Shown here piece by piece: positions 39,604-51,600 of a DNA stretch of 64,000 bases. A program made the position numbers and the translations under genes. A model generated the notes under the pieces. It had not been told where the DNA came from. It saw only the letters and a list, made by a program, of their open reading frames with translations, and ran no database searches. How positions within the stretch are numbered: position 1 is the stretch's first letter; every line of letters starts with the position of its first letter. This stretch comes from Caenorhabditis remanei (Eukaryota; Nematoda; Chromadorea; Rhabditida; Rhabditidae), in contig NC_071329.1 of the NCBI RefSeq assembly GCF_010183535.1, positions 7,378,001 to 7,442,000 on the forward strand, read 5' to 3'.

Positions 39604-42600
39604 ATGAAAGTGGTATTCCATCTGTGCACCATTATTTTCTTGCTGCTCTTCACATCTGGAACATTTTGTAGCACTCCCGGCTTTCCAAATGCAAGTTTTC
39701 ATTGAAATTTCAATAAAACTTTAAAACAAAAACGTTTAAAAAATGTTTTAAATGCAAAAAACAGTAGGACATAACAGAAAAAGCAGGAGAAAATGTTTCT
39801 CTAAGTTATTCCTTCAAGAAAATGCAACTTTTTCTGAAAAAATTGTTTCAGGAAGACGATTCTGTGGAAGATGACAGTGCGGAAACAATACTCGTGTCAA
39901 CAATCGATGGTCGTTTGAGAGCTTTGAATTCTCTGACTGGAGAAGTCAAATGGACGTTACAAGAAGGTTTCGTTCATATATTTGTTTAGAAAAATCAAGA
40001 ACAAATTGATAAAACTTTGCTTAATTTCTGTCAAACTTCCAAATGTAAATTTTGTGGTTTTTCTTGCTAAAATCGTCAGAATCGAGTTCTTCTTAATACG
40101 AAAAAAGGCAAAAGTTGTTAAAAAATGCCCAGAATTCATTCGTTTTATCGAAAATAGAATAGAACCTCTTAAAATGACAAATTTGAATATATTAAACTGA
40201 AACAATGCTTTAAAAATTACCAAGAAGAAAAGAAAGTTTAAAAATTAAAATTCATCAAACAAATAGTGTGTAAATTCATTTTTATTCTTCTTCCAGAACC
40301 CGTCCTCCGTTCCCCATCAGCTGTAAAACAAGGATTTACCTTCCTTCCAAACCCAATCGACGGATCTCTCTATGTTCTGAAGAATAGTTCACTCAAGAAA
40401 CTTCCATTCAATATTCCACAATTAGTTCACGCATCACCTTGTAAAGGAAACGATGGAATATTATATGCGGGAAGCAAGAAAGATGTCTGGTTTGGAATTG
40501 ATCCGAAAACCGGATTAAAAGTAAGCAAATTCTTTGGTAATTCGAAAAAAAATTGCTAATTTCAATCAGTTTCAGATGGAAACTCTCTCGTCCGCATCAG
40601 CCGATCGAATCTGTCCAGCCAATCAGAAGCAGACGATATTCCTTGGTCGAACGGAGTATCGAGTATCTATGTTTGATGAGAAGAATCGGGGAAAAACTTG
40701 GAATGCGACTTTCAATGACTATTCTGCTCATTTGCTTCCAGAAGTGAATACTTGGCCATTCAAACATTATGCATCATCATCTCATGGATATATTCTCACT
40801 TTCGATAAAGAAACAGGTAAAATTTTCTTGAATTTGTGGTTGAAAAACTGGATAAAGTTAATAGTTTAGTAAACCAGACTTGTCACGGGCCGGGCCGGGC
40901 CGGGCCGAAATCAGGAAAAATTTTGGCCCGGCCCGGCCCGGCCCGGCCCGGCTCTTTTGAAACATTCTGAGTTTTTGATTTTTTTCTGGAAATTTTAGGA
41001 AAAATGTGAATATGTATGATAATTTAAGCATTTTTACTCTTATTTTCCGAAAAATTTTAAATAAAATTTGGTAAAAACGGGTTCCCATTTTTTGAAATCA
41101 AGAAAAATTTCGGCCCGGCCCGGCCCGGCCCGGCCCGCCCGGGCCGAACTCAAGAAAAATTTCGGCCCGGGCCGGCCCGATTTTTGACAAGTCTGTAGTA
41201 AACAGAGTTACACAGAATTATATAACTTTTAAAAACTTTTTAAAATATAAAAGTAATCTAATTTCTCTAATTTAAACTCTACTTAAGCTCTAATTTAATA
41301 TTGGAGACGCTCTTCCGATTCATTTGTGATCAAATTTGAGTCACAATGGGCGGAAATCGCTTGAAATTAGGTCAAAAGACGAAAATTTCAGCCAAGACTC
41401 ATTTTTTGTCAAAATGGCCAAAATTGGCTGAAATATACGAGAAACTCGTTATAAAACTGGATTTCTGGCTATTTGATACCATTTACAGCCAAAAATCTCA
41501 ATTCCAACTGTAATTTGGTGTCGAAACCTCAATAAACAGTGCAAATTCATGTTCTTAAAACGGTACAATTACGAAAATAGATAGCAAGTTTTTATTCGGA
41601 AAAATTATAGGTTTCCTGTTATAATGTACAAAATAACTTTTAGAATCTAAGGAAAAATGAATAAGTTGCCTTATATATCTTTCAAAATGCTCAAATTCTT
41701 TTTTTCCAGGAGAAATGAAATGGGAAGCCGATCTGAAACAACCAGTTGTCGCATTGTATCTTCTTCGTGACGATGGTCTCCACAAACTTCCGTTCGAAGT
41801 TATGGGAAAAGAAACGATGGAGAATGTGGCAAAGGTAAGACAAAGAGCAATATTTATTGCAGAAGACAAAAAACCGAAAAACATTTTTTCGAAATTAACC
41901 AGTATCAGAAAATGAGAGAAAGACAACAACATGAAAAGCTTGAACAATTTGGGTGTGTTTTTGGGAAATGAATGAAAATTTTGATAGATTTAAGGGGGGG
42001 GGGGGCGTAGCTATAATGCTATTTGAAGTGAGATGCACCGTACATTTAGTTAAGATTATTGAAAAAAGGGATATAGTAGAATGATGGTGTCCGAAAATGT
42101 CAATAGAGCACAATTGCAAACACAAAATTCTACTATAACGGAGGTAATTTTTTGTTGACCTTATGGTCCTTCTGGAGATACTGGACGTTGACTTTCTGGA
42201 TCGTTGTGGGCTTCCATGGATAGATCCTCGTCGTGGGTTGGAGAGCCCGCCGTCGATTTTTTGGATTTTTTGGAAAGTTGACTTCTGAATATTCAGGGAT
42301 TGTATGGAAAACTTCCAGCAAATTGGAAACTCTCAAAAACACTTCTATAAAAAAGGAAAAGTGTTAAAATAGAAGCATAGGATAGAAAGAAACCGAATTT
42401 CAAAGGAAGTGCAAAAGCAAACCGAAAAATGGGGAAGGAATGAAGAAAACTTTCTGAATCTATCTGTTCCTGAATCTGGTTCAATCGACTACGAGTATTT
42501 TCTATATGAAGTGCGAAAGTTCTATTGTAAAAAGGTGCGTACCACAACAAACCATTCTTCTCTCTTTCTACTCTCACTTTTTGCGATGTTCGTAAGGAGC

Positions 42601-45600
42601 TGTATAGAATGGCTCGGGTTCCAGATGAACCTCATCTTCGACGTCTTCTTCTTCACTGTTCGACACACTGAAAAGTCTCGAGAATAGACTTGAATCGAAG
42701 AATAAAGACTCACCTATAGTCATAGTTCCTTCGAACCATGTAGCCGTGCACTGGACACAACGCTTTCATGACTTTGATGGTACCATCGGAATGGTATTTA
42801 CAAAGACATGGAAGATCTTCACCAGGAGCCAAGTATCGACAGGATCCGTTGGTTCGAGAGGATTCCGTCGTTTCTTCCTCGTCATCACTTTGTTCCTACA
42901 AGAAAAATGAATGCACTGTTTTTTTCATTTATTTTACCTGTATAGCCGGCGGTAAGTCTTCAATTAATATTGACTGCTTACTCTTCGACGAATGATTCGA
43001 GTGGAACGATTTGACGGATCGAATATCCATCACAGAGAGTTTTACACTTTGTGTCGTGCTACTCTTGTGAAGTGTATTCAATGAGGCTCTGGAAGCTCTA
43101 TGGACAGGAATGGAATGATGTGATTGGGCCGATATCGAGCTGCAATTTCATGGATCACACACGACATCATCTCACTTTTTTTGGTGATGTTTCGTGGTAG
43201 AATTGTGGTGATGTGATGTATCCATGCAAAAACATGCAACTCTCGTTTTTTTTGGTTTGGGTTTATTCAAAAACTAAAGGGAGTGATTGGGTTGGGTGGG
43301 TTGGTGGATTATTGTAGGTCATGCTCTATTCTATAAACACTCGCGAACTGAGAATTTTTGTTGGTAATGGAAAAGATCTAGAAATTGTTTTATCAATTTC
43401 TAAATAAATTCATATTTTTCAGAACATGCTTTAAGATGTTCTCAATCGAAAAACCATCTGGAAATTTTCCAGAAGTCAAGTTGGGGAAGACTTGAAACAT
43501 AAACTCACGCTTTTCGTTTATCAACAATATACGATTGCGTAGCCAACACTATCAATGACACGATCTCCAACATTGACACCACAGATGCACCAATCCACAA
43601 ACCAGTGAGACCACCAAGATCAGCTAGCACTGAAGTCAATGTGTAGGCGGGACTCTCTTGCATTGTTTCATAGTTCAACTCTTCGTAAAAGATCTGAACC
43701 ATTGCCGCATTCTTTCGATATTTTTCTAGGCACATGAAATCTCCTGGTAGACATTCCATAACTTTTGCGGAGCCGGAAGGCCATCGGGCTGATGAGTAGG
43801 TCACTTCATAGTTGGTTTCTCTTTAACATCAAAATTTTCAATTCTATCCTTCACAAAGTTTCAAAGTAAAAAACTCACTGGCACGGTTGATGACAATAAC
43901 AATCCGGAATCACCGCTTCTTTTCCTTTGGAATACAATTCTCCAAGATACAACGTTGTATTCCTGAGACATTCTCTCTGTTCCATATTCACAGCCTGACA
44001 AGGTTTTGTTTCATTCCCAAACATATCCGCTATTGGATACATTGGATCCGCACATCCACATGTATCTATAATCACTTTCTGAGCACAACTTCGATGACAA
44101 GCTTCTACAGAATATTGGAATCCAAAGTAGGCATATGTTCGAGAGTCTTCTCCACCATGACGACAATGACCATATGGTGGTTCCAGGCGGATGAATTGTT
44201 TCTGGAAATCGGTTGTTTCTGTAAGCATTTTCAACTGAAACCTCACCATTCTCACTCCAAACGATGACATGAATCCAGTTGGTGCCGAGTAACCGAATGC
44301 ATCGGGAAACGGAACGATGTGTTTGTCATGTACCGTTATCCGAAAACCGACTGCATCTGTTGTTGGCAAGTATTCACTAACATTCGCATACAGTAAGACC
44401 CGAAGTCCATAGTTGGCTCCAGCTCTGTGTGATGCTACTTCGGCTGTTCGATTATAGTTGAATGTGTAGCAATTTCCGAAAGTATTATCATAATGAAGAG
44501 TGAAATCTCTGAAAGGAATTTAGTTTAGAAACTCTTGTCACTGTGAAAAGACTTACCGATCCATCTGACAATCTTTCTGATTGAAAGAACACTTCAATAT
44601 CAACTCATCCAACACGTATGACATTCCTTCTTTTGCGGTCTCTGGCATTTCTCCAACAGCAAACATTAGATTCTCTTGAGCTTGAGATGTGATTGCGATA
44701 TCATCTGTGAGCTCTTCAAACCCCAATGCCTGAGTTACTGCTGGCGCTTCTGTCGTCGTCGTTTCGGCCTGTTTCTCTTCTCGAGCACTCAACTGGTTTG
44801 CCACTTTCTTCCCGATATCCAGACTTGTTGCGACGGTTATTGGGCAGGTGAACCCCGAACCGACCGCAATGAGTGAGAGAGTGTGAACTTAGAAAGTTAA
44901 CCAACACAGAATTATACAAACGGTTTATTAGAGCAATCTCAATGGGAGAAACACCATAGTTATAGGAATCTCTTCATGCATTGACGATGGTGGATGGTCC
45001 ATTGGCGTTGTTGGTCGCATATGACTTGTCGATGTGTGCAGTTGAGAAGAGACTCCAGTAGGCGAGACGAAGACGATTGACTTCCGATACTGATTGGTAG
45101 CGATTCGATAGCTTATATTGACATTGAAACGTGGCAAATGTCATCATGATAAGAGTATTGAGTGCGTTTCACGTTGTTGGTAGGCTAAGTAATCCTCCTT
45201 TGAGAGTAACAATAAGTTCACCGTTGTATATTTTATAAATTACGTGGAAATAATCTACGAGTTAGATTGTACCAGTTGTGGCAATATAGCTGGGGCTATT
45301 ATTGTCACGACACTGGGGGGCTGGGAAAAGAACTTCCGTAGTGGTAACGTAACGGAAGTTCGTTGCAGAATACCTCTGATTAATCAGAGGAAGAATTGCT
45401 GTCACTCGACGAAACGAGTGCTTTATTATGACCGACTGTCATCTTGCCTTTATTCGAGTCTGGTGGAAGGTGAGAGGAGTTGCGAGATTGTGAAGTTGAT
45501 GGATATCTGTCATCATGCACTTCGTTGGTTGTAATCCTGCCTCTCTTCATCTTTAGTGCTTGATCCAGAGCTCTTTTTTCAGAAATGGTTTTGTAGGCGA

Positions 45601-48600
45601 TTCCTACAAGTTCTTGGAATGTTCGGTCTTTTTGGTGATGTTTCTTGAAGACGGTTCCCATGACTTGTTGGGGCAGCTTGCCAATAAACGAATTGATGAA
45701 GAAGGAGTCATCCAATCGGCATCCCTTACTTCTAAGCGAGTATGCTAAGATGCAATATTTGTTTAGGTCCTTCTCCATATCCTCGAAACAGTCTTCGGAA
45801 AAAGATAACTTGTTGAGCTGGTGGATTAGGTTTTGCTTAGTGTCCTTCTCTCTGTTATATTGTCTTTCCAAGCTGTCTCTCAATACGTAGTAGTCTTCTT
45901 CTGACAGAGTCACCGATCGAAACATTGACTTCGCTTCCCCACTCAGAAGTTTCATGAGCAAAGCGTGTTTAAGCGTCACCGGAATCTCATCGTTCTCATG
46001 AACCAGAGCATTAAACAGCTGCATAAACATATTATATTCAGCTGGTTTTCCGTCGAATACTGGAATCGTGTTCATTGCTGTGTAGACCGTATTGTTAGTG
46101 ATAAGAGGAGACGAGCTCTCCTGTGAGCCCGGAGGGTTCTGACGAAAGCTAGGTGAGTCCACCGCATCGTTCCTCGGCGTCACTACGGGTGGAGGTGGAG
46201 ACGAGTTCTCCTGTTTCATTGAAGAGCTTTGACGAAGGATGGGAGTTTCCGATAGACTGGTCGATGGCTCCGGGACTTGTTTGTCCTTACTCGTAGTTGC
46301 CGGTTCTGATTCCTGTTTCTTGTCCGCAGCGGTTTGCCACGTTGGTTGGCGGTTTACGACCTCATACATCATTTCCTGCATTTTCTGCATGCTTTCCTGG
46401 ATTGCTTGCATGTTGCCTTGCAGATTTTTGACGGCCCGATTTGCCGTGGCAGATGAATCCAAAAGCAATGTCTGAGTATGCTCGATTGTTCCGATACGTA
46501 CAGCCAAATCATCCGCAAACTCGGCAATGTCTTGGGAGGCTTCGGATGAACCACGGTTGAGTATGTTGGACCGCGGGTGAGCTGAGAAATCCGAACTGTG
46601 AGTGCTCTCGCAGGCCTTTGTCGAGCTTGGCAAGTGTCGACCTGAATTCGACTCGAATCCTGGATCCAATTGATCCGATTGATTGATTGTCTTCTGAACC
46701 GATCGTTCAGGGATGTGTTGTTCTGGATGTGCACGTCTCGGAGCGATTCCATCGGTTGTCTGCGCATTTCCTGGAGCCAGAACATCGGATGGTGGTGGTG
46801 GTGGTGTTCCTGGGATCGCCGAAACGCGTCCAGATCGGAAGTTGTTCACCGTAGTTGTCACGTCTCCGATGAGCGTTATCATTTGATTGACTAGCCCTTC
46901 GTGTCCACGATCTGCCAGATGTTCCGATATTTGAGCCCGATTGGCTTCAAACACATTCTGCGCACAGAGCTTGTTGTTGGTCTTGAGCAGATCGATCGCA
47001 TTTTCCGGGAGGTCCTCGATTAGAACCAGTTGATTGCGCAGTTGAGCCAGATACCCGTCGAGTACGGTGATGTTATTGGTGTTTCTCTCAAGTGCCAGAG
47101 AGCGGTTAGCAAGAGAGACGAGCGTTCGGGTTCTTGTTAACTCACGGGTGATACTCCATTTAATTGTTTTCATGGTCACCGGACTCCATTGTTCACTCTT
47201 TTCCTTCTTTTGCTCAGTCTTCTTCTTGTTCTTGTTAGCCATGGTTGGTTGGTTGGTTAGATGCTGCCGATATGGTCGACGAGTCGATGTAGACTGATAT
47301 TGTTTTGTCGAACCTTCATCCTTATATACCCAATATCCATGCCCTGTTTTTTCCTGACCTTGCTCTGGTTTGCTAACCTTGATAAAATAAAGAGATAAGA
47401 CTTGCGTGGTCTCATTATACGGTTACGTGTTACCGTGGAATTAGTGATTTCACGAGAGATTGTATCACTTTCTGTTGTTTAATACATCCTAATGACTCGA
47501 CTTGTCACTTTTATCAGCTTTCGTATTAGGATTCTGTATGAATCAATGACGTTTTATAGCCATCAAAACGTAACTGAGATTCCTATTCTTGTGGTGATTC
47601 ACATCGTTGGTTCCTGTGGCGTTTCACGGATTCATATGTGTTTGAGGTCCTCGTTGGAGAACTTTTGCGGAAGTTGCGCAGTCGTCTTCCTGTCAGTTGC
47701 AAAGTTCCTGATCTGTAACCTCGTCTTCTCGATGATCCCGTTACTTTGGGCCCTTTCGCGGTTTCAACGATACGACTGGAGATAGACCATCCTCAAGATG
47801 TGGTATGTCGGTGGTGGCGATTCTGTGGCTATCGATATGAGATTTCCGTTTGATCTCCAGAATCCGGACCACGCTATTTGATTCCGATCTGACATTTTCA
47901 TCACCACATCTTTTCTCTAATTTGTCACAAAAATGACTCTCTATGAGCACCATTGTGCTTTCTTGGCTTTTACGTTAGACACCGATTGTGCTCTTAGCAC
48001 CGATTGTGGCTTTATCAGAATAAACCTCCGTTGAATTTAATTCTGATGTATCTACGGATAAGCAGAGAACCTCTACGATAAGATTCAATGCAATCATTGA
48101 TTGGATGAATACGATAATTCATAGTTGGTAGGAACGAGACTGTGCTTTGAGAGAATGACCAATAGATTTTAGTGGTGGTTCGTGAATAAGGTCTGTTTCA
48201 CGATTGAGAAACTTCTCTAGTCTCGCTGGGATTAACGTCAACGATATGACGTCCTACCTGTGAACTGTATGTTGCCACTCGTTCGGATCCCACCCGAACC
48301 CATACAGACACTTGGTGAACAACGACTTCGCTCACGATGATGCACTCTTCGAATAAGAGTTTGGAAACTCTACGATAGAGTTCAGATTCCCTACGATAAG
48401 AGAAAGTTTTCCTTCGAGTAAGGAGATCAGAAGTCATCTGCCAGGATCCACTCTACCGATTTTACGTTTGATCAACGTAATCCTAGTTGAATAACTTTCG
48501 AGCTCTGCATTCTCTCACACCACCAAAGTTCGAATAACTCTGGTCGATGCACCATGTTGCGACGGTTATTGGGCAGGTGAACCCCGAACCGACCGCAATG

Positions 48601-51600
48601 AGTGAGAGAGTGTGAACTTAGAAAGTTAACCAACACAGAATTATACAAACGGTTTATTAGAGCAATCTCAATGGGAGAAACACCATAGTTATAGGAATCT
48701 CTTCATGCATTGACGATGGTGGATGGTCCATTGGCGTTGTTGGTCGCATATGACTTGTCGATGTGTGCAGTTGAGAAGAGACTCCAGTAGGCGAGACGAA
48801 GACGATTGACTTCCGATACTGATTGGTAGCGATTCGATAGCTTATATTGACATTGAAACGTGGCAAATGTCATCATGATAAGAGTATTGAGTGCGTTTCA
48901 CGTTGTTGGTAGGCTAAGTAATCCTCCTTTGAGAGTAACAATAAGTTCACCGTTGTATATTTTATAAATTACGTGGAAATAATCTACGAGTTAGATTGTA
49001 CCAGTTGTGGCAATATAGCTGGGGCTATTATTGTCACGACAAGACTTCCCAATTCGTCATTCGGATCGATTTCAATGATAACTCCGTCGTCTCGCGTGGA
49101 AACACAATGATTGTACTCTTTGTGACAGAGACAGAGATCGACTTGGTCCTTGATATTATCATACAACTCATTCCCTTTGTAGAATCTCATTGGACAATGT
49201 CCAGTGTTATCCACACATTCCGAACAGAGTTTCTCTTTCCACGACGAATCTGAATTTGTTTTTCTGTTGAGCAAACTAAGAAAAGAGATTCAGAAAAACT
49301 CACATGGAAAACATGGCCAAAGTGTCTTCGATACTGTATCCAATTGACAAAGGCATCTGGAGGTATGAAGATTCATGAATCCAGCAGTATTATTCGTATC
49401 TATCTCGATTTTTCCTTTGAAAGCGGCAAAACAAGAACCTTTCCGGTCTCCAGTCAATGGTTCAATATCACAAAGACATTGAGCAAAAGCTTGGTGATAA
49501 CGACGGTCTCGTAACCTTGGCTTTCCTTTTGCTTTTCTTTTGGCTCGACGAACTGAATTTTTTATTCAATTTCTTCGAAAAGTGAACGTTTTCTACCGTA
49601 CCTTTAGCATGTAGACCACCTCCAGACGCTGATAATGCTGCAGCAATTCCTTCAGACTTGTCTCCAGAACCCATCCGTCGACTATACGCTTCCATCATTG
49701 CTTTTGTTTTCGGATTCGACTGTATTGCACTTTTCTTATAAGGATTCAAATTGCATATTGTTATAGAAGGAAACGGAGCATTTTCAAATTTGAGCTGAAA
49801 TTATTTTCTATTGGAAAGTAAAGTTCAAGAAAGCTCACATCAAGATCGACTGTTTTCCCGTATTGTCGATATTTTGAAATTAAAAAGAATATTTGAATGA
49901 GAAGAGCGAGGAGACATATCGTAAAGGCTATATACCAAAACCTGAAAGTTTTTGGAGTTTTTTGTGTTTAAAAAAATTGAAAAAAAAAACTACCATTTCC
50001 ACCACCCTTTAGCATTCGCAGCATGTGAAATTCCATGGAATGTTGACTGTTTTTCGAAACTGAAATAAAGTTTTTTGACTTTTCAATCAATTTATTTTTC
50101 ATAAATTCAGTAAAACACTCACTTCCTCCTGAGATTCCTCCAATCCAGATGTCCATGCATGCGAATGTTTTGGAGGCCTGAAATTTTCGAAATTGATTTT
50201 TGAATATGAGAAAAAAGTATATTTCTTCCTGACCAGAGCTCAGCCTTCGAATATGTGAAGCCTCATGATTTGAAAGATCAAAACCTAATAACCGATTGGT
50301 CAGAGGTGTTTCAGAATCTTTCATTTTTACAGTAGTTACATAAAATTGTAGAATTACAGAATTAGAGAGTTAAAAAACGTAGAGATTGCACTGAAGAAAT
50401 ATTTGTTGCTCTTTTCTTCACTTTTCTGCTATCTAGTTTAGAAAATGAGTGCTCATTTCTGTCATGTCGTTTTGTTGATATCAGGTTACTGCAAAACTTT
50501 TTTTGTGCTATAGAGGCGGATGATAGGGGGCCCGATGAGAAAAAAGATGATATTTGAGTTTTAGAAATTCGAAGTTCACACCTTTTCTTTTTCTAGTTTT
50601 CAATTGATTTTCCCTTTTACCAACTAATGTTTGTTGCTTTTAACATTTGCATATCAGTCTACCGTCTACAATATACAACTGAAAGTTTACCATGAGGTCG
50701 ATATTTACGAAACGATTCTCCAACTATAATATGTGGCATGAGCATCGCCATCGGTGACTGCTTGTGTCGCGACTTCGTTCGATTCGAAACGCTCGATTCG
50801 ATGGACGCCGGACGGCGTAGTTTCGATTTTATGCGATCCTCGGCCATTTCGTCTTGTCGAAGGTTTCTTCTAGTATTCTTCTATTGTCGACGTCGTCTGA
50901 TCCCGAAGACGCATGACGAAGAATTTGAGAAGACGAGGAGAGAAGTGTCTTGGTGATATAGGTGATGGTGGTGGTAGTGGTAGGATGATATAAGTATAGG
51001 TTGGTTCAGGATAGTTGTTGTGTATGTGTCTTCTTCGTTTTCCCCGGTGTCTCGTGTGACAAAATATCTGTCTGATTGGATTGGAATGAGTGCCGCAATA
51101 GATGGGAGAGAAAAGAGAAAGGTGGAGAGAAGGAATGTGTGTAATAATAGAAGCAAAAAGTGGTGTTCTTAGACAACCCGGGGTACACACACACGGAGAG
51201 CAATTGGGGGGACTAATCTAGTGTGGGAAATTAGATAATTAGTGGTACAGCGACATTTGATTTTCACAGTTTCATTATATGGTTAGATAGCTGACATTGT
51301 GAGTGACTTGAATCCGTTTGCAAGTTTTTTTAGTATCGAAAAGAATCAAGATGCGAAACTTAGAACAAAACCTTTAGTGAGATTTTTTTGATTCAGAATG
51401 ATAACATTTAGTCAAATAGAGTTCTTTATTAAGTTTGAAAAGTCTTCAGATGATTGTCAAGCTAGTTTTCAATAAAGACGGCTTCTTCATCATTGAAAAT
51501 TCAAAAAATTGAAATCTAAGGTTTCGATTCCAAAATAATAGAAAGATCTAGCTTATCATAATTTTAGAAATAAAAATTAATAGGATTATTTGAAATTAGT

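Larger units (their letters stand above)
44826..49041 (-). mobile_element. Gag-only BEL/Pao-type LTR retrotransposon
   Basis: This 4,216-bp element is bounded by identical 487-bp LTRs (TGTTGCGACGG...TTGTCACGACA as read on the plus strand). It is flanked by perfect 5-bp target duplications AGACT (44821-44825 and 49042-49046). Its orientation is minus: the primer-binding site lies directly after the 5' LTR (48541-48554) and the gag ORF is on the minus strand. There is no protease, reverse transcriptase, RNase H or integrase. A 1.3-kb leader lies between the primer-binding site and gag. Identical LTRs mean a very recent insertion. It sits in a coding exon of unc-105. Confidence 0.95.

Noticed and set aside
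44202..44246. Continuous ORF through 43875-44369 in unc-105
   Set aside because: The 45 bp in the middle have GTGAGG...TTCCAG ends, and removing them gives the conserved degenerin FGVRMKQFIRLEPP, so it is an in-frame intron.
49250..49303. Apparent frame shift between two unc-105 exons
   Set aside because: Using the TTTTCTTAG acceptor gives a 28-nt intron and the wrong phase. The AAATTCAG acceptor gives a 54-bp intron and restores the frame, so there is no lesion here.
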